A stretch of 64,000 bases of DNA from Pseudomonas sp. TH43. Lineage in GTDB: Bacteria > Pseudomonadota > Gammaproteobacteria > Pseudomonadales > Pseudomonadaceae. The notes beneath the pieces are model-generated. The model was not told the origin of the DNA. It saw nothing but the letters and a program-made list of their open reading frames with translations, and searched no databases. Below, piece by piece: positions 1-7,889 of this stretch (position 1 is the first letter of the stretch; each line of letters begins with the position of its first letter). The DNA lies in contig NZ_JAEKFI010000001.1 in the NCBI RefSeq assembly GCF_016650635.1, positions 620,001-684,000 on the forward strand, read 5' to 3'. A program made the position numbers and the translations under genes.

Positions 1-2
1 GG

Positions 3-149
3 CCGGAGTTTCCGGTAGTCCACCCCACGCACGTCGACAATGTGATGCTTCAAGCCCGGACCGACGCCAGTAGCGGGTCTGGGTGCTTTGCTGATCACTC
101 AGTTAGAAAAATTGAATTAGCCAGTTGCCCGCTCGGTCAAGAATTATGA
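3..149 (+). CDS. Possible 3' end of a gene entering from the left edge
   Basis: One frame is open from the first bases to a TGA at 147-149 and gives 48 residues of unremarkable composition. It is followed after 28 bp by a small gene with a good ribosome binding site, which suits a phage operon. I do not recognise it, and an open frame this short could be chance. Confidence 0.25.
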   Translation, partial: PEFPVVHPTHVDNVMLQARTDASSGSGCFADHSVRKIELASCPLGQEL

Positions 150-177
150 ACGCAGAAAATCTGACGAGGTGACAGCA

Positions 178-312
178 ATGACTATCCAAGCAGAGACACT
201 CGTACAACTGACCGAAGCGCTCCAAGAGCGAGGCATGAATCTGGTTTCAGATGTGCACTTCACTCGCGCTCCTTACCGTTACAACCACCGCTGGATCTGC
301 ATCGTAGAGTAA
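178..312 (+). CDS. Small phage-region protein, 44 aa
   Basis: ATG at 178 follows a GAGGTG ribosome binding site about 6 bp upstream and is read to TAA at 310-312. The protein is soluble and begins MTIQAETLVQ; its C-terminal third is rich in aromatic and basic residues. No family is recognised. It is followed by a GC-rich inverted repeat (324-331 with 349-356) that could end a transcript. It belongs by position to the early region of the prophage; function unknown. Confidence 0.5.
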   Translation: MTIQAETLVQLTEALQERGMNLVSDVHFTRAPYRYNHRWICIVE

Positions 313-455
313 CCCTGCTCAATGCCGGCGGCTCGGACTAAGACTCCACCGCCGGCCCCACTGCCCCGTTACACAGTTTCCTATGGCCTAACCCTGCCGC
401 CGTATACCAGGTGAGCCCCGGCCAGGTCACACCCAGATGCAAAAGAAGCTGCGGA

Positions 456-803
456 TTACTCCCGGTCCTTTGCATCTCGAAAATAGCTATCACATACGAC
501 TTCAAGTAAATCTTGGGTGGCCTCGGTCCGCATGCGCAGAACAGTATCCTCAAGTTCTGCTTTGTGTTTTGGCTGCGAGGAATATTCCCTAATGTCGTTT
601 GCCAATTTAGTCGACATGTGTGGATGTAGCGATATGTATTGCTCTAAAGAAAGTTCCTTTTCTGGATGCTTCTGTCCGCAGACTTGGTAGAGAGCTGCAC
701 CACCGACGGCCATCTCATGTTCGCTGGCAGCCTGTGCAGTCGACGCAAAAGTGCAGCCGATAAGTGTTGCGAATACGCCAGTACGCGCTTTATTCCACGG
801 CAT
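456..803 (-). CDS. Secreted hypothetical protein, 115 aa
   Basis: The N-terminus has a classical signal peptide (basic residues, hydrophobic stretch, cleavage after STAQA at about residue 25), so the mature product of about 90 residues is likely periplasmic. It contains two cysteines, in the segments YQVCGQ and EVVCDS, able to form a disulfide. The start is set by a CTGGAG ribosome binding site 7 bp upstream. It is read against the surrounding phage genes, as expected for a lysogenic-conversion or accessory gene. The family is not recognised; the exported location is a reasonable inference, the function is unknown. Confidence 0.7.
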   Translation of the reverse strand: MPWNKARTGVFATLIGCTFASTAQAASEHEMAVGGAALYQVCGQKHPEKELSLEQYISLHPHMSTKLANDIREYSSQPKHKAELEDTVLRMRTEATQDLLEVVCDSYFRDAKDRE

Positions 804-995
804 TTCATACTCCAGCTTTCATGTTTGGCATCATTGCCGACGCAAGCCTATCGGCTTAGTCCAATCATTTCTTTAACCCCGCCCCGCTGCCGACACCACC
901 TGAATGCACTCACCTCCGCGCCCAACGGCAATCAGCGGAGCGGATGAGTGCATCCGAGTTTTGTTGGATCAACACCCGCCGCTCTGGAGGCAACC

Positions 996-1433
996 ATGAA
1001 CGCAGCAATGAATATCTGTCAGTCCATGCACGATGCGAAGTTGCCTCCGGCGGTGAGCGAACCGGACGAACAACGGGAGTGGCTGGAAAGCGCCGCCGAG
1101 CAGTTGGTGTGCGGCTCGGATGTGGAATGGAAGCGCCGATTTGGCCCGGTCCAGAAGGCGACCAAGGCGCAATATGCCGAACACCTACAGCACCACCTGA
1201 ACCAGCGGCAGATTGACGGGCTGGATGATCGCGACTCGTTCGCCAACCTGGTGCTGGCCGTCGTGGTTGGCAGCCCCGCCGAAGCGCTAACGCACGCCAA
1301 ACTCCTGCTTGGGAGTAGCAGCCCGGTGACGCAACTTGAGGCGATCGCCGCCGACTTCCTACGCCCGCACGCTGCCAACGCCGTAGCCGCGGAGCGCGAG
1401 ACGGCCGAAGACGATGTGGATGGCGACTTGTGA
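996..1433 (+). CDS. Phage-region hypothetical protein, 145 aa
   Basis: ATG at 996 is preceded by CTGGAGG at 984-990, so it is preferred over an in-frame ATG at 948 that lacks a ribosome binding site. The protein is acidic, mostly helical in composition and has no membrane segment or recognised motif. Its stop codon overlaps the GTG start of the next gene (GTGA), the first of several coupled junctions. It is the first gene of a stretch leading to recT and probably an early phage gene of unknown role. Confidence 0.6.
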   Translation: MNAAMNICQSMHDAKLPPAVSEPDEQREWLESAAEQLVCGSDVEWKRRFGPVQKATKAQYAEHLQHHLNQRQIDGLDDRDSFANLVLAVVVGSPAEALTHAKLLLGSSSPVTQLEAIAADFLRPHAANAVAAERETAEDDVDGDL

Positions 1434-1621
1434 GTCCTTACATCCTGATCGATCAAGCCCTTGATGGTGTGTCGGCGCCCGCCGGCGAAGAAGACATCAG
1501 CCTGCTGGTGCAAGGCTTGATCACCCGCCTGTTCACTGACGGTGCGATCACCACCGATGAGTTCAACCACTACTGCAAACGTCTGCGTGACACCTGTCAG
1601 CGGCGCAAGGAGGAAGCATGA
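1430..1621 (+). CDS. Small phage-region protein, 63 aa
   Basis: It begins with GTG in a GTGA overlap with the preceding gene and ends in an ATGA overlap with the next, which is strong positional support for a real coupled gene. The product is short, acidic at the N-terminus and basic at the C-terminus, with no transmembrane segment. No family or function is recognised. Confidence 0.55.
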   Translation: MSPYILIDQALDGVSAPAGEEDISLLVQGLITRLFTDGAITTDEFNHYCKRLRDTCQRRKEEA

Positions 1622-1812
1622 GTACGGCACCGGTTAAATCGCTGATCGACGAGCAGCTCGAGGACATCGAACACAAGATCGCTGTCCTCGGCTTCGGCCT
1701 TCCCTTCAACGAGGTGATAGGCCGCAAGCGCGAGGATCTAGTCGCCAATCTGCCGCAGCGCCTGGCACCTTCCATGAAGGGCAAGCGGATTGCGGTGAGA
1801 GTTCGGCCGTGA
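1618..1812 (+). CDS. Small phage-region protein, 64 aa
   Basis: The ATG overlaps the previous stop (ATGA) and sits behind AAGGAGGAAGC, a very strong ribosome binding site. The protein is predicted soluble and basic towards its C-terminus. Its own stop is in a GTGA overlap with a tiny membrane-protein gene. Function unknown; it is a plausible early phage gene by context only. Confidence 0.55.
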   Translation: MSTAPVKSLIDEQLEDIEHKIAVLGFGLPFNEVIGRKREDLVANLPQRLAPSMKGKRIAVRVRP

Positions 1813-1925
1813 CCGCTCTCCAATGGGCGCGCCGCCTGATCATCTGGCGTGGCGCGTTCTCTTCCCTCGGCGTTTTCACCTTCTTGATGCTGCTCAGCGC
1901 ACTCGCCGACCGCATCACTCAATAA
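1809..1925 (+). CDS. Tiny membrane protein, 38 aa
   Basis: GTG at 1809 overlaps the preceding TGA and the frame runs to TAA at 1923-1925. After a short basic N-terminus (ARRLIIWRG) comes one hydrophobic helix of about 20 residues, so it is probably a single-pass inner-membrane peptide. The coupled start and the membrane-like composition argue that it is translated. Possible phage accessory peptide; function unknown. Confidence 0.4.
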   Translation: MTALQWARRLIIWRGAFSSLGVFTFLMLLSALADRITQ

Positions 1926-1968
1926 ACAAAGCATTCAATCGCTGCGCACCGCGCGGCAAGGAACAGTC

Positions 1969-2859
1969 ATGTCCGCTCAAAGCGTGGCGCCGGTGGCGCA
2001 CGACCGAAACCTTCACGTCCTTCCGCATGCAGCAACCAGCACCAGCGCTCTGGTGCTGGACGGTGACAGCCTGGACAAGATGATGCGCCTGGCTGAAGTC
2101 ATGGCCACCGGCCGAGCCACACTGCCTAAGCATTTCAACGGCAACCCGGCGGATTGTCTGGCGGTCGTCATGCAATCGATGCAGTGGAAAATGAACCCGT
2201 TCGCCGTGGCGCAGAAAACGCACTTGGTCAACGGCGTGCTGGGCTACGAAGCGCAGCTGGTAAACGCGGTGATCACCACCTGCGCACCGGTGGTGGATCG
2301 CCTGCACTACGAGTGGTTCGGTGCCTGGGAAAAGGTGATCGGCCAGTTCGACATCAAGACCAATAGCGAAGGCAAACAATACCGTCAGCCAGGCTGGAAG
2401 CTTGAGGACGAGCAAGGTTTGGGCGTGAAGGTCTGGGCGACCTTTCGGGGCGAAGACGAGCCTCGGGTGCTTGAGCTGCTGCTGGCCCAAGCCCGCACCC
2501 GCAACAGCACGCTTTGGGCTGATGACCCTCGCCAGCAGCTCGCGTACCTCGCCACCAAGCGCTGGTCGCGTCTGTACTGCCCGGACGTGATCCTCGGCGT
2601 GTACAGCCCCGACGAGCTGGAAGAAACTGCGCCCACCATTCGCGACGTATCACCGGCGCGTAGCGCGGCACCAGCTGAACTTCCGCCCTACCCCGACGAG
2701 AAGCTCGCGGAAAACCTGCCCAAATGGCAAACCGCGGTCGACGCCGGACGCTCCGCCCCTGATCACCTGATCGCAACCGTCAGCAGCAAATTCATCTTGA
2801 GCGAAGAGCAGATCGCCAAGATCAAAGCGCTCGCGCCAATTGAAGGAGACCACGAATGA
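1969..2859 (+). CDS. recT: RecT-family single-strand annealing protein, 296 aa
   Basis: RecT proteins anneal complementary single strands in phage recombination and work with a 5'-3' exonuclease. The family signature is visible: a conserved N-terminal block with NPADCLAVVMQSMQWKMNPF near residues 60-80 and a C-terminal block with AYLATKRWSRLYCPDVILG near residues 188-208, followed by a variable tail. The length fits the family. The next gene, a YqaJ nuclease, overlaps it by 4 bp (ATGA), matching the usual annealase-nuclease pair. The start at 1969 follows AAGGAACAGTC. Together the pair would give the prophage its own recombination system independent of host RecA. Confidence 0.85.
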   Translation: MSAQSVAPVAHDRNLHVLPHAATSTSALVLDGDSLDKMMRLAEVMATGRATLPKHFNGNPADCLAVVMQSMQWKMNPFAVAQKTHLVNGVLGYEAQLVNAVITTCAPVVDRLHYEWFGAWEKVIGQFDIKTNSEGKQYRQPGWKLEDEQGLGVKVWATFRGEDEPRVLELLLAQARTRNSTLWADDPRQQLAYLATKRWSRLYCPDVILGVYSPDELEETAPTIRDVSPARSAAPAELPPYPDEKLAENLPKWQTAVDAGRSAPDHLIATVSSKFILSEEQIAKIKALAPIEGDHE

Positions 2860-4484
2860 AAATCCACAATGTCGCTCAGGGCTCCGAAGCCTGGCATGCG
2901 CTCCGCGCCAACTACTTCACTGCTTCAGAAGCGCCGGTGATGATGGGCGCCTCGAAGCAGATGAAGCGCACCGAACTGTTGCACGCGAAAAAGACCGGGC
3001 TCGATCGGGACGTGTCGTGGTGGGTGCAGAAGAACTTGTTCGACAAGGGGCACGAAGCCGAGGCACTTGCTCGACCGATTCTCGAAGGACAAATTGGCGA
3101 GGACCTGTTTCCCGTCGTCGGCACCGAAGGTGATCTGCTCGCATCCCTCGATGGCTGCACAATCCTCGGTGACGTGCTGTTCGAGCACAAAATGTGGAAC
3201 GAGCAGCTTGCTGCCGACGTTCGTGCCGGCAGCCTTGATCCGCACTACTACTGGCAGCTCGAACAGCAGTTGCTGGTCAGCGGCGCCGAGAAGGTAATTT
3301 TCGTCTGCTCCGACGGCACCGAGGAAAACTTCGTGTCGATGGAATATGCGCCGGTACCGGGCCGGGCCGCGACACTCGTCGCAGGCTGGAAACAGTTCCA
3401 CGCCGATCTGCAGGACTTCACTCCCGCCGAGGTGGTGCCGGAAGCTGTAGGTAAAACGCCGGAATCCTTGCCAGCACTGCGCATCGAAGTAACCGGCATG
3501 GTAACCGCCAGCAACCTGGAGCAGTTCAAAGCCCACTCACTGGCTGTCTTCGGCTCGATCAACACCGAGCTGGAAACCGATCAGCACTTCGCCGACGCCG
3601 AGAAAGCGGTCAAGTGGTGCGGCGATGTCGAGGAGCGCCTCGAAGCTGCCAAGCAACACGCCCTGAGCCAAACCGAAAGCATCGACGCACTGTTCCGCAC
3701 TATTGACGAGATCAGCGCCGAGGCCCGCGCCAAGCGTCTGATGCTCGACAAGTTGGTGAAAGCCCGCAAGCTCAGCATCCGTGAAGACATCGTCATGGAT
3801 GCAGCCAAGGCGCTGCAGATCCACATCGGCCAGATCAATGCCTCACTGGGCGGCAAAGCGCGCATGCCGGCGGTGCCTGCAGATTTCGCCGGAGCCATCA
3901 AAGGCAAGAAGACGATCAGCAGCCTGCGCGATTCTGCCGATTCCGAGCTGGCCCGGGCAAAGATTGCTGCCAGCCAGGTCGGCGACAGCATTCGGAGCAA
4001 CTTGGCCACCCTGGACGAGCTCGCAACCGACTACATGTTCCTGTTCAGCGACGTTCAGCAACTGGTGATGAAAGCAAACGACGACTTGGTCGCGCTGATC
4101 AAGGTGCGGATCTCGGAACATCAGACGGCGGAGGAGCAGAAAGCCGAAGCGCAGCGTGAGCAGATCCGTCAGGAGGAGCTGAAGCGAATCGCGGACGAGG
4201 CGAAAGCCAACGCACCGGTTGAGCCTGCAACGGTCGCAAGTCCAGCACCGGTGAGAGCCGCCGCTTTGGTTCAGTCTGCCTCGAAGCCGGCGACCTCAAC
4301 TGCGGTGACGGTGAACCTGCAAGCTGAGGTGTTTGATCTGGAAGCGCTGATCCATGCCGTCGCTGGCGGTCATGCTCCAATCTCGGTTCTGACCGTGGAC
4401 TGGGAGAAGCTCGACGCGATGGTCGCTGCTCAGGGCGCAAACTTCAGCATGGCCGGCGTGAAGTTGGTCAAGGTGGCCGCATGA
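2856..4484 (+). CDS. YqaJ-type phage recombinase nuclease with long C-terminal extension, 542 aa
   Basis: The N-terminal 200 residues match the YqaJ/lambda-exonuclease class of PD-(D/E)XK nucleases: GHEAEA around residues 65-70, Asp99 in SLDG, and Glu110-x-Lys112 in EHK form a plausible metal site. This enzyme would chew 5' ends to supply the RecT partner encoded just upstream (ATGA overlap). Residues 200-540 form a long helical, charged region with an EEQKAEAQREQ coiled-coil-like stretch, resembling the DUF1351 tail found in some phage nucleases; that assignment is by memory. The C-terminus overlaps the next gene by 4 bp. Confidence 0.8.
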   Translation: MKIHNVAQGSEAWHALRANYFTASEAPVMMGASKQMKRTELLHAKKTGLDRDVSWWVQKNLFDKGHEAEALARPILEGQIGEDLFPVVGTEGDLLASLDGCTILGDVLFEHKMWNEQLAADVRAGSLDPHYYWQLEQQLLVSGAEKVIFVCSDGTEENFVSMEYAPVPGRAATLVAGWKQFHADLQDFTPAEVVPEAVGKTPESLPALRIEVTGMVTASNLEQFKAHSLAVFGSINTELETDQHFADAEKAVKWCGDVEERLEAAKQHALSQTESIDALFRTIDEISAEARAKRLMLDKLVKARKLSIREDIVMDAAKALQIHIGQINASLGGKARMPAVPADFAGAIKGKKTISSLRDSADSELARAKIAASQVGDSIRSNLATLDELATDYMFLFSDVQQLVMKANDDLVALIKVRISEHQTAEEQKAEAQREQIRQEELKRIADEAKANAPVEPATVASPAPVRAAALVQSASKPATSTAVTVNLQAEVFDLEALIHAVAGGHAPISVLTVDWEKLDAMVAAQGANFSMAGVKLVKVAA

Positions 4485-5002
4485 TCAGCAACCACCTAAA
4501 CGACGTCGAACAGCGGCGCCAGGACGCCAGCGAGCTCTCCGAGCAAATCGCCCAGTTCCTGGTGGCCGGCGGAAAGATCGACGTACCAGAACCGGCGCCG
4601 ATCAAGTTCACCAGCACCTCCGAGCGGAAGCATCCGCCAAGCTTTCAGCGACCGAAGGTGAAGGACGAAACGACCGCTCGCGTTGCGCGAATCCGAGAAA
4701 TGGCAAAGACACTGACCCGGAACGAGATCTGCGAGCGGGAAGGAATTGCGCTGGCCACACTGAAGGCGATCGCCTCCAAGCACGCCATCAAGTTCCAAGT
4801 TCGGCAAAAAATCGGAACGGCGCCGAACAAGGTGCCGCCAGATGTGGAAACGCGATTGGTCAATCAGATCAAGGACTGCATCGCCGGCAGCTTGAACCGA
4901 AGCCAGTGCTGCAAGGCTCTGGCGATCAGTTACAACATGCTTGACCGGATCGTCCGCGACCACAAGATCGACTATCCAAAGCTGAAGTCCGCATTTCGAT
5001 GA
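4481..5002 (+). CDS. Putative helix-turn-helix phage protein, 173 aa
   Basis: The ATG lies in an ATGA overlap with the nuclease gene. Residues 65-105 (a segment with LTRNEICEREGIALATLKAI) and residues 130-165 (LNRSQCCKALAISYNMLDRI) each look like a helix-turn-helix, so the protein appears to carry two related DNA-binding modules. The N-terminal 60 residues are acidic and probably flexible. It may regulate the early operon or aid recombination; neither is shown. No signal peptide or membrane segment. Confidence 0.6.
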   Translation: MISNHLNDVEQRRQDASELSEQIAQFLVAGGKIDVPEPAPIKFTSTSERKHPPSFQRPKVKDETTARVARIREMAKTLTRNEICEREGIALATLKAIASKHAIKFQVRQKIGTAPNKVPPDVETRLVNQIKDCIAGSLNRSQCCKALAISYNMLDRIVRDHKIDYPKLKSAFR

Positions 5003-5083
5003 AACGAACAACCAACCGGGCGGCCACGCGCCGCCGACAAACCTGGCTTGACTTGCCGGCCAGCGGAATTGAAGAGGTATCCC

Positions 5084-5392
5084 ATGGCCAAGAGCAACGC
5101 GGAACGCTCAGAGAAAGCCGCGGCGAAGAGGAAGAGCCGCGGCGAAGTAGAGGTTCGGTTCCACACCCTGCCAGCTACTCGCCAAGCCCTTGCTGAGCTG
5201 ATGGCCTGGAGCGGCATCGAGGAAACGGGCGAGGCGATCACACTGATGATTCACCACTTGCACGGCCTTGGCCCGGGTGGCGCCCTTCCCTTACTGACAC
5301 CTCCGCGACACGAAATCACGGTCTCGCCATCTGTGGCGCGGAAGCTTCAGCAGTTCAGCCAGCGCGAAGCTGGCCGCATCACTCACGACTAA
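5084..5392 (+). CDS. Small basic phage protein, 102 aa
   Basis: ATG at 5084 follows GAAGAGG at the right distance. The N-terminus (MAKSNAERSEKAAAKRKSRG) is very basic and resembles the start of many small phage proteins that carry a ribbon-helix-helix-like body; residues 30-65 are helical (TRQALAELMAWSGIEETGEA). This favours a small DNA-binding protein, but the call is weak. A different-frame open stretch that begins at 4999 overlaps it and is judged spurious. Confidence 0.55.
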   Translation: MAKSNAERSEKAAAKRKSRGEVEVRFHTLPATRQALAELMAWSGIEETGEAITLMIHHLHGLGPGGALPLLTPPRHEITVSPSVARKLQQFSQREAGRITHD

Positions 5393-5395
5393 TCG

Positions 5396-5596
5396 TTATC
5401 TCAGGCGTGAGCCGATGTACTTCAGGTACTCCGCGGCCTCTGTCTTTTGCTCCGGGCCGCCGGGACCATCGCTACCGAACAAAGATGCGTTCGCCCGTTC
5501 TATAAGCTCGCTCTTGGGCACGCCGTTAGAGATGGTGCTGTTAAGCACCGCAATCAGCAAATGTTCGATCGCATCGACTTGCGCGTTGTTACTCAT
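5396..5596 (-). CDS. Small hypothetical protein, 66 aa, antisense to the phage operon
   Basis: The ATG at 5596 has an AAGGAG ribosome binding site on the minus strand, preferred over an upstream in-frame start at 5620. The product is soluble, with a helical N-terminal half (AIEHLLIAVLNSTI) and a C-terminal EAAEYLKYIGSRLR. It converges on the preceding plus-strand gene with only 3 bp between stops. No family recognised. Confidence 0.55.
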   Translation of the reverse strand: MSNNAQVDAIEHLLIAVLNSTISNGVPKSELIERANASLFGSDGPGGPEQKTEAAEYLKYIGSRLR

Positions 5597-5702
5597 CACC
5601 ACTCCTTGATCCGGCCGCATGCCGGGCCATCAAGCAATAGCTCACAAACACATATCTCGCCACCACCGGTCACGGAGGGCGGCGCCTGACTGGAGATAAT
5701 CC

Positions 5703-6305
5703 ATGGACAAGAACACGAAGATCCTGATCCCGGAGATCCCTGGTGAGTGGACCCAGCGGCAGCGTAAGGGCAGCCTCAACGTGTGGAACGGTAAGGATCA
5801 TCACCGATTTCACCGTACCACCACTGACCTGCCTGAAGTCAGACTGCAGCCCCCGGAAAACGGACTGTACGCCGAGCGTATTGAGGGAGCTTGGTATTGG
5901 GTGTCTGGCTGCGCCAAGTGCAACGGAACCGGTGATAAGTACAGCTACTCGGTGTGCGACAAGCACAACGTTTGCCGCCTGTGCGGCACTCACCGATCGA
6001 AGCTGACGGAAACACCGTGGGGCCATCCGGACGGCTTTACGTGCAAACCCTGCCAAGACGCCGAAGACGCAGTTGCCAAAGCACGGGCGCTGGCCAAGGT
6101 TGCCGAGAGCGACTACGACGAGTGGGACTATCGTCTTCAAGACGAATGCAAGTGCCCGCATTGCGCAACCGTGATCCACATCGAGTCGGAAGACTACGGC
6201 AACAAGAACATGACCTGCGACACCTGCGGCGGCGAATTTGAGTTGGTCACCGAGTACACCGTGCAGTTCACCACCACCGTGATAGGCGAACACATCACCG
6301 CCTGA
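5703..6305 (+). CDS. Cysteine-rich zinc-ribbon-like phage protein, 200 aa
   Basis: Residues 69-125 contain spaced cysteine pairs (CAKCNGTG, CDKHNVCRLC, CKPC) and residues 150-180 contain a second group (CKCPHC, CDTCGG). These look like two zinc-ribbon or knuckle modules, suggesting binding of nucleic acid or a metal-stabilised fold. No catalytic motif is seen. The start at 5703 is preceded by CTGGAGATAATCC. A palindrome-like GATCCGGCC element follows its stop and also occurs upstream near 5610, a feature repeated between small genes in this phage region. Confidence 0.6.
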   Translation: MDKNTKILIPEIPGEWTQRQRKGSLNVWNGKDHHRFHRTTTDLPEVRLQPPENGLYAERIEGAWYWVSGCAKCNGTGDKYSYSVCDKHNVCRLCGTHRSKLTETPWGHPDGFTCKPCQDAEDAVAKARALAKVAESDYDEWDYRLQDECKCPHCATVIHIESEDYGNKNMTCDTCGGEFELVTEYTVQFTTTVIGEHITA

Positions 6306-6388
6306 TCCGGCCTAATGCTGGACCGGACACAAATATTCAAATTTTTACAATGAGGCCAGATTCGCGCTATTTTTTTTGCAGGTACCAA

Positions 6389-7162
6389 TCATAGAAACAT
6401 TTCCAAAAGCGTCCCGGTCCTAGATAGATGAAATAGAGCGAAGCCAGCCAGTATCACAGGGATTATAAAATCAACAACAAGCCAACGTATATTTTGGCTA
6501 ATCAAAAACATATGAAATCTTCTGTCAAAGATTTTCAGCGAGTCGTTAACCTGTGAAGATTCGTAGGTTTTCAACGCTACTTTGACAGACCCCTCAATAC
6601 CGGTGAGTTGATTCCGTATATCGTGCAACTCAATGCGCACGCGATCTAGCTTACTATCATGCCGATCTCGCAGCACTTCCAATATTTCTTCTGGTATCTG
6701 GCCAATCTTTTCGCTGCAATCCTGCAATGTCGAAGATAGATCGCCAATGCGTGCTGCTTGTGTAGTCCACCAAAAATAGAGAGTCGACTGCCGAGGGTCG
6801 GAAGGCATTGAAGGACGGAACGTTTCTTCGATGTCGTGCCTAATGACTGGGGCAAACGCTTTTTTGGTTCCGGTTGTACGGATCTCCCATTCCTGGAGGG
6901 CGTCGTAACTCATCCAAATAAAGTGGATAACCATATAAGTTATAATTATGAATAAACCAAACCTTATAGCTTGCTCAGTGAGCCCAGTAAACTTAAAACC
7001 AAAAAAAATAGAACCTTGATCTACATGCACGCCCCCCAAGGTTAGAAATAATGCAATGAAACTCAGGATCATTAAATGCGTTTTTATTTTTAAAGATGAA
7101 TCATCACTGATTATAAAGATAGGGTTTGCGAGTATTTCTTTAACTTGGTTATGCGTTTCCAT
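6389..7162 (-). CDS. AT-rich membrane protein with cytoplasmic helical middle, 257 aa
   Basis: Start chosen at METHNQ (7162) because everything upstream in this frame is the antisense of the 7283 gene. Two hydrophobic segments (about residues 28-46 and 60-80) and a C-terminal one (about 225-245) flank a 130-residue hydrophilic, helical middle containing LQDCSEKIGQIPEEILEVL, so the topology is TM-TM-coil-TM. No family recognised. The gene is visibly more AT-rich than its neighbours and lies opposite to the operon, both typical of a horizontally acquired moron. A role in exclusion or defence is only an inference. Confidence 0.65.
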   Translation of the reverse strand: METHNQVKEILANPIFIISDDSSLKIKTHLMILSFIALFLTLGGVHVDQGSIFFGFKFTGLTEQAIRFGLFIIITYMVIHFIWMSYDALQEWEIRTTGTKKAFAPVIRHDIEETFRPSMPSDPRQSTLYFWWTTQAARIGDLSSTLQDCSEKIGQIPEEILEVLRDRHDSKLDRVRIELHDIRNQLTGIEGSVKVALKTYESSQVNDSLKIFDRRFHMFLISQNIRWLVVDFIIPVILAGFALFHLSRTGTLLEMFL

Positions 7163-7282
7163 GCATTTCACTCTGAATGTGTAGGTGCCTCGAAAACCGA
7201 CAGCCCTCGAAACAACCATCCGGCTCAATTCATTCGATCTTATCACCACACCGCCCGGGCATGCCCCGATATAGGACGCCCC

Positions 7283-7696
7283 ATGCCCACAGAAAACAAA
7301 CCGGCCGAGCCGCTGAAGGTTGAGCGCTCGACTGTGACGAAGCTGGTCATCACCGGCGCGCCGCGACTCGACCCGATCACCGTGTTCCTCGAGGACTTCG
7401 GCCGCCGCGACTGCCCTACTGAATCCGACCCGAGCTATCAGACCGCCCAAGGCAAGATCACCATCAACTGCTGGGACCGGAGCTGGAACGCCTACTGGGG
7501 CGGCATGGGGCCCCGCACGGTGGCCGAGTTCGTGGCCGACTGTGATTGGCACTACGTCCTGAACTGCCTCGACCGCGGTATCAGCAGCACGCGGTTCAGC
7601 GGGAACGCCTTTCACGCCTTCGCGAAAAAGTGCATCGTCCAGCGCCGCCGGCAACAGACCGGCCGACACGACTGGGAGTGGCATCGAAAGCGCTAA
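7283..7696 (+). CDS. Phage-region hypothetical protein, 137 aa
   Basis: ATG at 7283 with AGGA upstream is preferred over an earlier in-frame start at 7145 that would run through the AT-rich intergenic DNA. The protein is tryptophan-rich in its centre (CWDRSWNAYWGGMGP) and ends in a strongly basic tail (QRRRQQTGRHDWEWHRKR). It is GC-rich like the rest of the phage operon, and sits between two AT-rich minus-strand genes. Function unknown. Confidence 0.55.
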   Translation: MPTENKPAEPLKVERSTVTKLVITGAPRLDPITVFLEDFGRRDCPTESDPSYQTAQGKITINCWDRSWNAYWGGMGPRTVAEFVADCDWHYVLNCLDRGISSTRFSGNAFHAFAKKCIVQRRRQQTGRHDWEWHRKR

Positions 7697-7706
7697 CGAG
7701 TGCTAG

Positions 7707-7844
7707 CATCAAAGCAGGCTGCTTACCGAATTGTTCGGAGACGAGTGGCACTACGCGCTAGATGGAAAGGCTCTCGAAGAAAACCAAAAATTCACATTTT
7801 TGCAACGAGTCGTCGAGGCGGTGCAGCAGGCGCTTCGAAAGTAA
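7707..7844 (+). pseudogene. Orphan C-terminal coding fragment
   Basis: From just after a TAG at 7704-7706 to a TAA at 7842-7844 the frame encodes 45 residues with the texture of a real protein (LLTELFGDEWHYALDGKALE, then a helical end rich in Val, Gln and Ala). There is no ATG and no ribosome binding site; a TTG at 7731 is possible but poorly placed. It is best read as the tail of a gene whose 5' part was lost, perhaps when the adjacent AT-rich FRG gene arrived. Confidence 0.3.
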
Positions 7845-7889
7845 CAATAACAACTGGCAAAATCTAGGTAGCGAATACCCGAGTTTTTA

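Noticed and set aside
4999..5196. Arg-rich 65-codon frame starting in an ATGA overlap
   Set aside because: It overlaps the better-supported gene at 5084, which has a strong ribosome binding site and a familiar phage N-terminus; the frame has no protein texture after about residue 25.
7163..7684. Long 5' extension of the minus-strand membrane-protein frame
   Set aside because: It is antisense to the 7283 gene and GC-rich; the AT-rich real gene starts at METHNQ.
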